Assembly: GCA_022843955.1 (NCBI GenBank)
Contig: JALHMQ010000001.1
Coordinates: 1 to 64,000, forward strand
Length of the DNA: 64,000 nucleotides
Source: Burkholderiaceae bacterium
GTDB taxonomy: Bacteria; Pseudomonadota; Gammaproteobacteria; Burkholderiales; Burkholderiaceae_F
Direction of reading: 5' to 3'
Numbering within the stretch: the first letter of the stretch is position 1; each line of letters begins with the position of its first letter. The notes under the pieces are model-generated. The model saw only the letters and a list, made by a program, of their open reading frames with translations. It was not told where the DNA came from and searched no databases. Below are positions 27,718-38,293 of the stretch, piece by piece. The translations under genes were made by a program, and so were the position numbers.

Positions 27718-29025
27718 ATGCCGTTGTTTGACCCGAAGGCCTTGAATCCCGGCGTGCCGCGCAAGGAGGTGTTCGCCTGGGCGATGTACGACTTCGCCAA
27801 CTCCGGCTACACGACGGTGGTGCTGACCGCCGTCTTCAACGCCTACTTCGTCGGCGTGGTGGCGCAGGGTGCGCCCTGGGCCACGCTGATGTGGACGCTG
27901 CTTCTGTCCGTGTCGTATGTGATCGGCATGCTGGTGATGCCGGCACTGGGCGCCTATGCCGACGTGCACGCGCGCAAGAAGTTGCTTTTGGCGCTGGCGA
28001 CGATCGGTTGCGTGATCAGCACGGCTCTGCTGGCATTCGTGGGCGCCGGTGACCTGTGGCTGGCGGCGCCGCTGATCGTCATCTCGAACCTCTGCTTCGC
28101 CGCCGGGGTGAGCTTCAACAGCGCCTTCCTGCCGGAGTTGTCGACACCTGAAGCGCTGGGCAAGGTGTCGGGCTGGGGCTGGAGCATCGGCTACCTGGGC
28201 GGACTGTTATCCCTCGGCGTGTGCCTTGCATACGTGCTGGCGGCGCAGGAGCGCAACGAACCGGCCACGAGCTACGTCCCGGTGACAATGCTGATCACCG
28301 CGGCACTGTATGCCGTGAGTTCGCTGCCGGCGTTCCTCGTGCTCAAGGAACGCGCGTTGCCGCAGTCGCACGCGACCGTCGGCGCACTGATGCGTAAGTC
28401 GACCGCGCGCCTATGGCGAACCCTCAGCCGCATTCACCTGTATCGCGATTTTGGCTGGCTGATGGCCTGCGGACTGCTGTATCAGGCCGGCCTGTCGGTG
28501 GTCATCGCGCTGGCGGCGATCTACGCGCAGGAGGTGATGGGATTTACCACCGCGCAGACGATGACGCTGGTGCTGCTGGTGAACATCACGGCGGCCATCG
28601 GGGCCTTTGGCTTCGGCTATGTGCAGGACGCGATCGGCCACAAGCGCGCGCTGGCACTGACCATCGTCGGCTGGATTGCAATGATCGCGGTGGCCGCTGC
28701 CAGCCAGGGCAGCGCCGGCTTCTGGGTGGCAGCGAACCTTGCTGGTCTGTGCATGGGGTCGAGCCAGAGCGCCGGTCGCGCCATCGTCGGCCTGTTCGCG
28801 CCGCCGCGCCGGCTGGCTGAGTTCTACGGGCTGTGGAACGCCTCGGTCTGGCTGTCCGCGATCCTCGGTCCGGTGACCTATGGCCTCGTCACCTGGCTGA
28901 CCGACAACGATCACCGCCTGGCAATGATGATCACCGGGCTGTACTTCGTTGCTGGGTTGCTCGTGCTCGCGAAGGTCGATGTCGCGCGCGGGCGGGCGGC
29001 CGCGCTGGTCGATGACGCAGCGTAG
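27718..29025 (+). CDS. MFS transporter, UMF1/Atg22-like
   Basis: This 435-aa, 12-helix inner-membrane carrier starts with VPRKEVFAWAMYDFANSGYTTVVLTAVFNAYFV, the hallmark N-terminus of the UMF1 family, and carries the loop motif GAYADVHARKK. The fungal relative Atg22 exports amino acids from the vacuole. Bacterial members are largely uncharacterised. AGGAGG lies 5-10 bp before the ATG. It is divergent from the Lrp gene, which suggests amino-acid-linked control. Confidence 0.9.
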   Translation: MPLFDPKALNPGVPRKEVFAWAMYDFANSGYTTVVLTAVFNAYFVGVVAQGAPWATLMWTLLLSVSYVIGMLVMPALGAYADVHARKKLLLALATIGCVISTALLAFVGAGDLWLAAPLIVISNLCFAAGVSFNSAFLPELSTPEALGKVSGWGWSIGYLGGLLSLGVCLAYVLAAQERNEPATSYVPVTMLITAALYAVSSLPAFLVLKERALPQSHATVGALMRKSTARLWRTLSRIHLYRDFGWLMACGLLYQAGLSVVIALAAIYAQEVMGFTTAQTMTLVLLVNITAAIGAFGFGYVQDAIGHKRALALTIVGWIAMIAVAAASQGSAGFWVAANLAGLCMGSSQSAGRAIVGLFAPPRRLAEFYGLWNASVWLSAILGPVTYGLVTWLTDNDHRLAMMITGLYFVAGLLVLAKVDVARGRAAALVDDAA

Positions 29026-29221
29026 ATGCACCATCGCAGGGTCGTCGGCACGGTCGATGCACCAACGAGGTGACTGGCCGGTGACACGCAGCGACCTTGA
29101 CAGGCGTTGGCGCGAGTAACCGTTGAAACGAGTGTGGATTGGCGGGCCTGCAGGTTGCGATGCCTCAAGGCATGGCGATGCGGCCGGACGATGATGAGCG
29201 CGACTTCTCTGGAAATCGCCT

Positions 29222-30019
29222 GTGACTCCCGCCCCTCACTTCGATCGTCGCCGTCCGCGCGTTGCGATCCACAAGTTCAGTTCTTGCGACGGCTGCCAGC
29301 TCGCGCTGCTCAACCTCGGTGAAGGTCTGCTCGATCTGGCGCGCCAGTTCGAGTTCGTGCACTTTGCCGAGTTCGGTGTCGTCGACGAAGACGCCGAGGC
29401 TGACATCGCGATCGTCGAAGGCAGTGTGTCCACGCCGCACGAGGTCGAGCGCATCGCCGCGATCCGGGCGCGCAGCCGCTACCTGATCGCCCTCGGTGCC
29501 TGCGCCACCAGCGGCGGCATCCAGGCGCTGCGCAACCTGCACGATGCTCCCGCCTGGACGCGCAGCGTCTACGCCAGCCCCGAGCACATCCATACGCTGG
29601 ATCGTGCCAGTCCGCTGTCGGCGCAGGTTCGGATCGATTTCGAACTGTGGGGCTGCCCGGTCAATGCGCGCCAGTTGCAGGCGGTGCTGCGTGACCTGCT
29701 GTCCGGCGTGGCGCCCAACGTGAGCGACGACAAGTTGTGCATGGAGTGCAAGCGGGTCGGGTTGACGTGCGTGGTGGTCGCCAAGGGCATGCCGTGCATG
29801 GGCCCGGTCACGCGCACCGGCTGCGGCGTGCTGTGTCCCAAACTTGGGCGTGATTGTTATGGCTGCTTCGGCCCGGCCGAGCGCGCCAACGGCGCAGCGC
29901 TGGCCGCGCAGTTCGGCGCGCTCGGTCTGAATGCGACCGACGTCGCACGCCGCTTCGGCTCCATCAACAGCGAGGCGGAGGCGTTTGCGCCGCTGGCACA
30001 GGGATTGCGAAATGTCTGA
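29222..30019 (+). CDS. hydD: Cytosolic [NiFe] hydrogenase small subunit (group 3b-like, delta)
   Basis: This 265-aa iron-sulfur subunit relays electrons from the NiFe site. The proximal-cluster motif is SSCDGCQLALL (C22, C25), followed by GACATSGG and WGCPVNARQL. A C-terminal cysteine-rich block (CMECKRVGLTC...PCMGPVTRTGCGVLCPKLGRDCYGCFG) holds ligands for further clusters, as in group 3 enzymes. There is no Tat signal, so it is cytosolic. It starts with GTG at 29222 with GGAAA upstream, and overlaps the large-subunit gene by 8 bp. It is the first gene of a five-gene operon; a TTGACA at 29097-29102 may be part of the promoter but lacks a convincing -10. Confidence 0.92.
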   Translation: MTPAPHFDRRRPRVAIHKFSSCDGCQLALLNLGEGLLDLARQFEFVHFAEFGVVDEDAEADIAIVEGSVSTPHEVERIAAIRARSRYLIALGACATSGGIQALRNLHDAPAWTRSVYASPEHIHTLDRASPLSAQVRIDFELWGCPVNARQLQAVLRDLLSGVAPNVSDDKLCMECKRVGLTCVVVAKGMPCMGPVTRTGCGVLCPKLGRDCYGCFGPAERANGAALAAQFGALGLNATDVARRFGSINSEAEAFAPLAQGLRNV

Positions 30020-31322
30020 AGGTCGCACGCTGGAACTGCGCGTGCCCTTGCTGGCACGTGTCGAAGGCGAGGGCGCGCTCGATCTGGATATCGAGGCGGG
30101 TGAATTGCGCTCGGTGCACCTGCGCATCTTCGAGCCGCCGCGCTTCTTCGAGAAGCTGGTCGAAGGCCGCCGCGTCGACGAGGTGCCCGACATGGTGGCG
30201 CGCATTTGCGGCATATGCCCGGTCGCCTATCAGATGAGCGCAGTGCACGCGATCGAGGCGATCTTCGGCGCGCAGCCCGGACCGTGGGTGCGCGAGATGC
30301 GTCGCCTGCTTTACTGCGGCGAGTGGATCCAGAGTCACTGCCTGCACATCCACCTGCTCGCCGCGCCTGACTTTCTCGGCTTCTCCAACGCGGCGGCGCT
30401 GGCGCAGGAGTACCCGGACGAAGTGCGGCGCGGCATGCGCCTGCAGGCGCTCGGCAACGACATCATGCGGATGCTCGGCGGCCGCTCAGTGCACCCGGTG
30501 GGCACGCGCCTCGGCGGGTTCTGGCAGGCGCCGTCGACTGCCGACGTGTCGGCGTTGCGGGCGCGACTGCACGACGCGGTGTCGCTCGCGGAGGATCTGG
30601 TCGGCTGGACCGCATCGCTGGCGCTGCCGTTCGCGCACCAGGAGTTCATCTCGGTGGCGCTGCGCCATGCCGACGAGTACGCGCTCAACGAAGGCCGCAT
30701 CGTGTCTTCCGATGGCCTCGACATCGCGATCGAGGACTACGAGCAGCACTTCGAGGAGCGCCACGTCGCTCATTCGACCGCGCTGTTCTCCGCGTACCAC
30801 GGCGGCCCGTACCTGGTCGGCCCGCTGGCCCGGCTCAATCTGAACCGCCACCAGCTGCCGCTCAGTGTGCGGCGCACGCTGGAGCGCACCGGCGTGCCGT
30901 TCCCCAGCGCCAACCCGTTCCACGGCATCGTCGCCCGCGCGGTCGAGGTCCACTACGCGATCCTCGAAGCCTTGCGCATTCTTGACGACTACCGGCTGCC
31001 CGACGCCGCCGCGGTCGCGGTGGTGCCGCGCGCCGGCACCGGGTTCGGCGCCACCGAGGCGCCGCGCGGCCTGCTGTGGCAGCGCTGGAGCACCGACGAC
31101 AACGGCCTGGTGCTGAGCTCCAAGATCGTGCCGCCCACCAGCCAGAACCAGTCGCGCATCGAAGACGATCTGCGGCAGGCGGTGCTTGCCACCGGTCTCG
31201 ATGCACCCGCCGACACCCTGCGTGCGCGGTGCGAAATGGTGATCCGCAACTACGACCCGTGCATCTCGTGCGCCACGCATTTCCTGCAACTGAACATCCG
31301 GCGCAGCGAAGGCGAGCGATGA
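30012..31322 (+). CDS. hydA: Cytosolic [NiFe] hydrogenase large subunit (alpha)
   Basis: This 436-aa catalytic subunit holds the NiFe centre. The L1 motif RICGICP gives C66 and C69, and the L2 motif DPCISCATH gives C417, C420 and H423. The 13 residues after H423 would be removed by the maturation protease, encoded next door. Motifs and partner genes place it near group 3b NAD(P)-linked hydrogenases (the sulfhydrogenase type). The start at 30012 overlaps hydD; the stop overlaps the protease gene as ATGA. No hyp accessory genes are in the window, so these must be elsewhere. Confidence 0.94.
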   Translation: MSEGRTLELRVPLLARVEGEGALDLDIEAGELRSVHLRIFEPPRFFEKLVEGRRVDEVPDMVARICGICPVAYQMSAVHAIEAIFGAQPGPWVREMRRLLYCGEWIQSHCLHIHLLAAPDFLGFSNAAALAQEYPDEVRRGMRLQALGNDIMRMLGGRSVHPVGTRLGGFWQAPSTADVSALRARLHDAVSLAEDLVGWTASLALPFAHQEFISVALRHADEYALNEGRIVSSDGLDIAIEDYEQHFEERHVAHSTALFSAYHGGPYLVGPLARLNLNRHQLPLSVRRTLERTGVPFPSANPFHGIVARAVEVHYAILEALRILDDYRLPDAAAVAVVPRAGTGFGATEAPRGLLWQRWSTDDNGLVLSSKIVPPTSQNQSRIEDDLRQAVLATGLDAPADTLRARCEMVIRNYDPCISCATHFLQLNIRRSEGER

Positions 31323-31773
31323 GCACCCGCATCATCGGATTGGGTTCCGACTTCGGCGATGACCGGGTGGGTTTTCGCGCCATCGAGGCGCTCGGCGGTC
31401 ACGCGCTGCCGCCGCTGTGCACGCTGCACCTGTGCGGCAATCCGGCGGCCGACCTGCTGCCCTTGCTGACGGGGGTGCAGCACGTCATCCTGATCGATGC
31501 CGTCGTCGACGGCGGCGGGGCGGGTCGCGTTCGCCCATGCATGGAAGGTGAATTGACCCGCACCGCTGCCGCCAGCAGCCACGGCGTGTCGGTGGCCAGC
31601 ATGCTGACGCTGGCCGGGGTACTGGGTGGGCTGCCGCCGACGCTGACGATGCTCGGGGTGACGATCGACCCGCAGCACGATCCGCACGCCGCCGAATTGT
31701 CGGCACCGGTGCGCGCAGCGCTGCCGGCATTGATCGACGCGGTATTGGCGGCGGCGACCGACGAGGTGACCGC

Positions 31774-31777
<4 letters not shown>
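31319..31777 (+). CDS. Hydrogenase maturation protease
   Basis: This 152-aa HyaD/HycI-type endopeptidase trims the large-subunit C-terminus after nickel insertion. The N-terminal motif reads GLGSDFGDDRVGFRAIE, where most family members have GxGNxxxxDDGxG, so Asn is replaced by Ser and DDG by DDR. The second conserved acidic site is seen in LIDAVVDGG, and the His in VTIDPQHDPH is at the usual third position. It overlaps hydA and hydB by 4 bp each, so it is dedicated to this hydrogenase. Confidence 0.88.
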
Positions 31778-32878
<1,101 letters not shown>

Positions 32879-32892
<14 letters not shown>

Positions 32893-33739
32893 CTTTACCC
32901 GGAGCCAGCCCAACGCCTACGTGCCGCGCGAGGTGGAGATCGTGCGCCGCGTACAGGAATCGTCGAGCATTTTCACGCTGTACCTGCGCTTCACCGATCC
33001 GGTGGCGCATGCGAGCTACACCTACGATCCCGGCCAGTTCAACATGCTGTACCTGCACGGTGTAGGGGAGGTGGCGATCTCGATCGTCTCCGACCCCGAG
33101 CACGAGGACCTGCTGGTGCACACGATCAACCGCGTGGGCCGCGCCACGCGCGGGCTGGAGCAACTGCGCGAAGGCCAGCGCCTCGGTATTCGCGGGCCGT
33201 TCGGACGCGGCTGGCCGCTGCGCGAGGCCGAGGGGCGCGACGTGGTGATCGTCTCCGGCGGCCTGGGCTGCGCGCCGGTGGTCTCGGTGATCAATCACAT
33301 GATCCGGCGTCGCGAGCGCTTTGGCCACTTCACGATCGTGCAGAAGGTCAAGCGGGTCGACGAGTTCATCTGGCCCGAGCGCTACGAGCGCTGGCAGAAG
33401 GTGCCCGATACCAAGGTGCTGGTGGCGTCGACCGAAGGGTCGGCCAACTGGCGGTGGCAGGTCAGCGGCCGGCTGCAGGTGCTCGACGAGGTGGTGGTGC
33501 ACAGCGAACGCACCATCGCCATGCTGTGCGGGCCGGGCGGCTTCATGGGCACGGCGGCCACGCACCTGGCCGCACGCGGCGTGCCGGAAGCGTCGATCTA
33601 CATGTCGATGGAGCGCAACATGCAATGCGCCGTCGGCCATTGCGGCCACTGCCAGTTCGGCCCCACCTTCATCTGCAAGGACGGACCGATCTACGCCTAT
33701 CCGCAGGTCAAGACGCTGCTGGCGGTCGAGGGCTTCTAG
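32879..33739 (+). CDS. hydG: Hydrogenase FAD/NAD(P)-binding subunit (HydG/gamma type)
   Basis: This 286-aa flavoprotein is the NAD(P)H-reacting module. It has an FAD domain ([24 protein letters not shown]), an NAD domain ([12 protein letters not shown]) and a C-terminal [2Fe-2S] ligand set [17 protein letters not shown], as in dihydroorotate dehydrogenase electron-transfer subunits. The ATG at 32879 overlaps hydB by 14 bp. With hydD, hydA and hydB it forms a soluble heterotetramer that couples hydrogen to NAD(P). Confidence 0.92.
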
Positions 33740-33744
33740 CCAAC

Positions 33745-34152
33745 TCAGATGCCCAGTGCGGCGATGCCCGCCTTGGCGATCTGTGCATCCTCGCTCGACT
33801 TGACGCCGGAGACGCCCACCGCGCCGACGACCTGGCCGTCGACCACGATCGGCACGCCGCCTTCGAGCATGCCCTGCAGCAACGGCGCCGAGAGGAAAGA
33901 CGTGCGTCCCTGGTTGATCATGTCTTCATAGATCTTGGTTTCGCGCCGGCCCAGGGCGGCGCTGCGCGCTTTCTCGGGGCCGATGTAGGAGGAGATCGGG
34001 GCGGCGCCGTCCAGTCGCTGCAGTGCCAGCAGGTGGCCGCCGTCATCGACGATGGCAATCGTCACGGCCCAGTTGTTCTTGAGTGCCTCGGCCTCGGCGG
34101 CGGCAGAAATCTTTTTCACGTCGTCGGCGGTCAGGATCTTCTTGGTCTGCAT
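33745..34152 (-). CDS. GlcG/HbpS family protein
   Basis: This 135-aa single-domain protein has the family signature AIVDDGGHLLALQRLDGAAPISSYIGPEKARSAA and a C-terminal GVSG...SEDAQIAKAGIAAL. Members are described as heme-binding (HbpS) or as glycolate-operon proteins of unknown role. No signal peptide is seen. The start at 34152 follows GGAGA. Its end is only 5 bp from the convergent hydG stop, so terminators for the two must overlap. Confidence 0.88.
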   Translation of the reverse strand: MQTKKILTADDVKKISAAAEAEALKNNWAVTIAIVDDGGHLLALQRLDGAAPISSYIGPEKARSAALGRRETKIYEDMINQGRTSFLSAPLLQGMLEGGVPIVVDGQVVGAVGVSGVKSSEDAQIAKAGIAALGI

Positions 34153-34181
34153 AACGGTCTCCATGGGCGGCAGCGCAAGGC

Positions 34182-34949
34182 TCAGCCGCGATTGATCACG
34201 AGGTACATCAGGTTGGCAACAAGCTCGCGCAGGGCGATGTACGACAGGCGCAGCGCGTCGCCGTTGGGCACCAGGTGCTGCCACTCGAAGCTGCCGCCGG
34301 CATAGCCGAAGTAGCCGGTCGGCGCTGGCACCACCTTGAGGCCGGTGCCGGCGAAGACGCGCTGCGAGCGCGGCATGTGGAACGCACTGGTGACGAGCGC
34401 AATGCGCTCGACGCCGTCGGCGCGCAGCATGGCCGCCGACAGTGTCGCGTTGTCCCCGGTGTGGCGCGAGCGCTCTTCCAGCCAACGCACCGGCACGCCG
34501 TACTCGTTCTGCAGGATGTCGCGCATCATCCGCGCTTCGCCGGGGCGGCCGCCGCGCGGCGCGGCCCCGGTAACCAGCACCGGCAGCCGCGTTTCCTTTG
34601 CCAGCCAGGCGCCGTAGCGCACCCGCTGCAGCGTGTACAGGCTGACCGTATCGCCGCCCCAGTCGATGGCGCCGCGCGCCACCCCGCCGGCGAGGATCAC
34701 GATCGCCTGGGCGTTGCCCACCGCGCGGCTGTTCGGCAGCGCGGGACCTTCGAGACGATCCATCAGCGAGAACGCGACCACCGGCAGGCTGAGGGTGAGC
34801 AGGGCGAGCAGGCTGCCGCCAGTCAACGCCAGCGCGGTGCGGCGCCGCCGCTTGAGCAGCAGCAGGCCAAACAGCGCCAGCAGGATGAGCGAGGCAGGCG
34901 GCACCAGCACGGCGCCGACGAGGTAGGTGAGACTGAGGTATTCGTTCAT
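34182..34949 (-). CDS. ElyC/SanA/YdcF-type DUF218 membrane protein
   Basis: This 255-aa envelope protein has two N-terminal helices (about 9-33 and 38-60) and a periplasmic DUF218 domain with IVILAGGV, VLVTGAAPRGG, ERSRHTGDNA and VTSAFHMPRSQRVF in the expected order. E. coli ElyC acts in lipid-carrier and peptidoglycan homeostasis; the exact reaction is not settled. The gene follows prpE on the same strand after a hairpin at 34959-34994. Confidence 0.88.
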   Translation of the reverse strand: MNEYLSLTYLVGAVLVPPASLILLALFGLLLLKRRRRTALALTGGSLLALLTLSLPVVAFSLMDRLEGPALPNSRAVGNAQAIVILAGGVARGAIDWGGDTVSLYTLQRVRYGAWLAKETRLPVLVTGAAPRGGRPGEARMMRDILQNEYGVPVRWLEERSRHTGDNATLSAAMLRADGVERIALVTSAFHMPRSQRVFAGTGLKVVPAPTGYFGYAGGSFEWQHLVPNGDALRLSYIALRELVANLMYLVINRG

Positions 34950-34958
34950 CGAAACAAC

Positions 34959-34994
34959 CGGGCCGCCAGCCTGCGACTGCAGTCAGGCGGCCCG
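34959..34994 (-). terminator. Stem-loop between prpE and the DUF218 gene
   Basis: A perfect 9-bp GC-rich stem (CGGGCCGCC with GGCGGCCCG) has an 18-nt loop. It lacks a T tract in either direction, so it may be a Rho-assisted terminator or a processing site for the prpE transcript. Confidence 0.4.
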
Positions 34995-35054
34995 TGAGCG
35001 CAACCGGGGTGACAGGCGGGCGCGCAGCTTAGCGCCTGCCACCGGCATCCGGCG

Positions 35055-36947
35055 TCAAAAGCTCAGCGCCGCGCGGATCTGATCGAGCGCGGTTGGATCC
35101 TCGATGGTGGTGAGATCACCCGGATCGCGGCCCTCGGCCAGCGCCTGCAGCGAGCGACGCAGCAGCTTGCCGGAGCGCGTCTTCGGCAGCACCGTGACGA
35201 AGTGCACGCGCGCCGGGCGTGCCACTGCGCCGAGCTGGCTGTCGACTGTCTTCATCACGTCGCCTTCATGGGCGCGCCGCAGTTCGGGCGTGGCGATCCT
35301 GGCCGGGTCCTTGACCACCGCGAAGGCGATCGCCACCTGGCCCTTGAGCTGATCGGCCACGCCGACCACCGCCACCTCGGCGATGTTGGCGTGCGAGCTG
35401 ATCGACTCCTCGATCTCGCGCGTGCCCAGGCGATGGCCGGCAACGTTGATCACGTCGTCGGTGCGGCCGAGGATGAAGAAGTAGCCGTCGTCGTCGCGGA
35501 TACCCCAATCGAAGGTCGAGTAGACCATGCGGTTGGGCACGCTGTTCCAGTAGGTCTTGACGAAGCGCTCGTCATCGCCCCAGACAGTGGTCATGCAGCC
35601 CGGCGGCAGCGGACCCTCGATCGCCACCACGCCTTTCTGGTTGTTGCCGACCTCGCTGCCGTCGACTTCGGAGAAGATGCGCACGTCGTAGCCGGCGGAC
35701 GGCACGCCGGGCGAGCCGAACCTGGATTCCAGCGCCTCGATGCCGCGCGGGATCGCCAGGATCGGCCAGCCGGTCTCGGTCTGCCAGTAGTTGTCGATGA
35801 TCGGCTTGCCGAGCCCGTCGCTGATCCAGCGCGCGGTCGGCTCATCGAGCGGCTCGCCGGCGAGAAACAGCAGGCGCAGGCTGGACAGGTCGTACTTCTT
35901 GAGCAGCGCCGGGTCGTGCTTCTTCAGCACGCGCACCGCGGTCGGCGAGGAGAACATCGAGGTCGGCTTGTACTTCTCGACGATGCTCCACCAGATGCCG
36001 GCGTCCGGCCGCAGCGGCGTGCCTTCGTACAGGATGGTGGCGCAGCCGGCCAGCAGCGGGCCGTAGACGATGTACGAGTGGCCCACGACCCAGCCGATAT
36101 CGCTGGTGCAGAAGAACGTCTCGCCCGGATGGCAGCAGAAGATCTGCGGCATCGATGTCGCTAGCGCCACCGCGTAGCCGCCGGTGTCGCGCTGCACGCC
36201 CTTGGGCTTGCCGGTAGTACCCGACGTGTACAGGATGTAGCTGGGCTCGGACGACTCGAGCCATTCGCACGGCACCTCGTCGTTCATGTGCTCGCCGCGC
36301 AGGCGGCCGTAGTCGAGGTCGCGGCCGGCGACGAGTGGCATCTCGGCCATGCCGCGGTTGACCATCACCACCTTCTGCGGCGGATGCTGGGCGAGCTTGA
36401 TCGCCTCGTCGAGCAGGTGCTTGTACGGGACTGGCTTGCCGGCACGCGAGCCGGCATCGGCGCTGACGATCAGCTTGGGTTGCGCATCGTCGATGCGGGT
36501 CGCCAGGCTGACCGAGGCAAAGCCACCGAACACCACCGAGTGGATCGCGCCGATGCGCGCGCAGGCGAGCATCGCGAAGGTCGCCTCCGGGATCATCGGC
36601 ATGTAGATGAGCACGCGATCGCCGCGGCCCACGCCCTGACCCTTCAAGATGCCGGCGAACCGATTGACCTCGCGGTACAGCTGGCTGAAGGTGTACGTCT
36701 TTTCTTCGCCGGTCTCGGTCGAGATGTAGATCAGTGCCGCCTGGTCGCCGCGCGTTGCCAGGTGACGGTCGATCGCGTTGTGGCACAGGTTGGTGGTGCC
36801 ACCAACGAACCACTTTGCAAACGGCGGCCGGCTGTAATCGAGGGTCGCCGTTGGCGGCGTGTGCCAGTCGATCAGCCGGGCCTGCTCGGCCCAGAACGCA
36901 TCGCGATCAGCGATCGAGCGGGCGTGAAACTCCTTGTAGGTCGTCAT
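35055..36947 (-). CDS. prpE: Propionate-CoA ligase (acetyl-CoA synthetase family)
   Basis: This 630-aa AMP-forming enzyme activates propionate (or acetate). Its motifs are the N-terminal ACS region YKEFHARSIADRDAFWAEQA, P-loop SYILYTSGTTGKPKGVQRDTGGY, NYWQTETGWPI, and the C-terminal acetylatable lysine in LPKTRSGKLLRR. The PrpE-specific QRDTGGYAVAL segment and length separate it from Acs. The start at 36947 has GGAGGGAA upstream. The upstream response-regulator gene overlaps it by 41 bp on the same strand, so the two may be co-transcribed. Confidence 0.93.
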   Translation of the reverse strand: MTTYKEFHARSIADRDAFWAEQARLIDWHTPPTATLDYSRPPFAKWFVGGTTNLCHNAIDRHLATRGDQAALIYISTETGEEKTYTFSQLYREVNRFAGILKGQGVGRGDRVLIYMPMIPEATFAMLACARIGAIHSVVFGGFASVSLATRIDDAQPKLIVSADAGSRAGKPVPYKHLLDEAIKLAQHPPQKVVMVNRGMAEMPLVAGRDLDYGRLRGEHMNDEVPCEWLESSEPSYILYTSGTTGKPKGVQRDTGGYAVALATSMPQIFCCHPGETFFCTSDIGWVVGHSYIVYGPLLAGCATILYEGTPLRPDAGIWWSIVEKYKPTSMFSSPTAVRVLKKHDPALLKKYDLSSLRLLFLAGEPLDEPTARWISDGLGKPIIDNYWQTETGWPILAIPRGIEALESRFGSPGVPSAGYDVRIFSEVDGSEVGNNQKGVVAIEGPLPPGCMTTVWGDDERFVKTYWNSVPNRMVYSTFDWGIRDDDGYFFILGRTDDVINVAGHRLGTREIEESISSHANIAEVAVVGVADQLKGQVAIAFAVVKDPARIATPELRRAHEGDVMKTVDSQLGAVARPARVHFVTVLPKTRSGKLLRRSLQALAEGRDPGDLTTIEDPTALDQIRAALSF

Positions 36948-38274
36948 CGTGTCTTCCCTCCGCCGGGTAGGTTGTCTTGTTCTGTGGCGCGATGCCGGTC
37001 AGGCTCGGCCCTTCATGTGTACTGCGGGGTAAAACGGGTGCAGGCGCGGGCGCCTGCGCGGGTGCCTGCAATTCACGCTGCTGACGCACCAGGCGCAGCA
37101 GCGGGTTGATCTGTTCAATAAGCGCCGGCAAGTGCGCCACCACCTCGGTCGCCCGGCCGGCGCGGATCAGCGCCAGCGCCAGGTTCACGTCCATGCCGCC
37201 TTCGGCGGTCTGGCCATCCATCGCGCCCGGCGCCATGCCTTCGGCCGCGCCAAGGATGATCCGGCGGGTGCGACTTTGCTGAGCCTGCACGGCGCGCCGC
37301 TGGGCCACCCCGCGCAGTTCCTCCGCCCCCCGGCGCAATTCTTCCGACAGCGTGGCCAGGCCGATGCAGGTCCAGACCTCGACGCCGGGACCGGCGGCTT
37401 CCACGTTCTCGAGCACCTTGCGCAAGCGGGCCGCAAATCTGAGCACACCCGACAGGCCGGTACCTTGCGTTCCGACACAAAATTCAAGCTTGCCGGTGCG
37501 GGTCGCAAAGTCTTCCAGCCGGACCGACGCCGCCAGTGCGCGGCCGACCAGCTTGGCGCGCTGCTCGGTCTCGCCCTCCCAACCTTGCGCCTGCGGCATC
37601 GACAGCTCGACGCGGATGCAGATGATCGCCACGTCCGACAGGTTGCGGCGCGCGTACGAAATCAGCTTGTCGAGCTGCTTGTCGAAGAACTGCAGGTTGA
37701 GCAGTTCGGTGTCCGGGTCGATGGTGCGCGCCGATTCGAGCGTGGCCTGGCTCTCGACCAGCGCCTCGCGCGTGGTGGCGAGCTTGACCAGCACCTCGAG
37801 CCGGGAAATCAGCTCGGCGGCCTCCGCGCCTTTCTGCACGAAATCGGTGGCACCCAGTTGTGCGGCGCGGTCGCGCTCGGCACCCTCGTCGGCGCCGGAG
37901 ATCACGATCATCGGCATCTCACGGATGCGTTGCACCTTGGAACTGCGCACCCGGGCGAGAAGCTCGAAGCCGTCGACCTTCGGCATTGTCAGGTCAGTCA
38001 ATACGATACGGATCGACGCGTCCAGCAAGATGGCCTGCCAGGCCGCTTCGCCGTCGATGACCTCGCGGATGTCGAAGCGGTCGCGGATGTGCTGCGTGAT
38101 CGAAGCCCGCACGATGCGCGAGTCGTCGGCAATCAACACGCGCGGACGAGCGCCGGCTGCTAGTGCAGTCACGGGCGTCAGGGCGGCGGAGGGTTCGGGA
38201 GGCACGCGGTGGCCGGCAGCAGAGGCAGTGTCAGATGGAGCGGAAGGTCGTAGTGTCCGTGCCCCGGCGCGCAA
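36907..38274 (-). CDS. Response regulator with degenerate GGDEF-like domain, 5' end uncertain
   Basis: The frame encodes up to 455 aa. A receiver domain (about 44-165) has the acidic pair ADDS (D50, D51), phospho-acceptor D94 in LTDLTMPKVDG and FVQKG. A GGDEF-like domain follows (about 180-330), in which DPDTELLN stands for DxLTGLxN and the signature reads TGKLEF instead of GGDEF, so cyclase activity is unlikely. A Pro/Ala-rich tail ends the protein. The only start at the 5' end is TTG at 38274; GTG codons at 38205 and 38172 are alternatives with weak ribosome sites. The transposon begins 20 bp upstream, so the native promoter, and perhaps the true start codon, are cut off. Confidence 0.8.
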   Translation of the reverse strand: MRAGARTLRPSAPSDTASAAGHRVPPEPSAALTPVTALAAGARPRVLIADDSRIVRASITQHIRDRFDIREVIDGEAAWQAILLDASIRIVLTDLTMPKVDGFELLARVRSSKVQRIREMPMIVISGADEGAERDRAAQLGATDFVQKGAEAAELISRLEVLVKLATTREALVESQATLESARTIDPDTELLNLQFFDKQLDKLISYARRNLSDVAIICIRVELSMPQAQGWEGETEQRAKLVGRALAASVRLEDFATRTGKLEFCVGTQGTGLSGVLRFAARLRKVLENVEAAGPGVEVWTCIGLATLSEELRRGAEELRGVAQRRAVQAQQSRTRRIILGAAEGMAPGAMDGQTAEGGMDVNLALALIRAGRATEVVAHLPALIEQINPLLRLVRQQRELQAPAQAPAPAPVLPRSTHEGPSLTGIAPQNKTTYPAEGRHDDDLQGVSRPLDR

Positions 38275-38285
38275 CGTAACGACCG

Positions 38286-38293
38286 ATAAGGGC
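38286..38293. repeat. Left copy of 8-bp target-site duplication ATAAGGGC
   Basis: ATAAGGGC lies directly outside the left terminal repeat and is repeated at 55044-55051 directly outside the right one. The match by chance extends a few bases further (CCGATAAGGGC), but the 8-bp reading makes both element ends symmetric. Confidence 0.88.
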
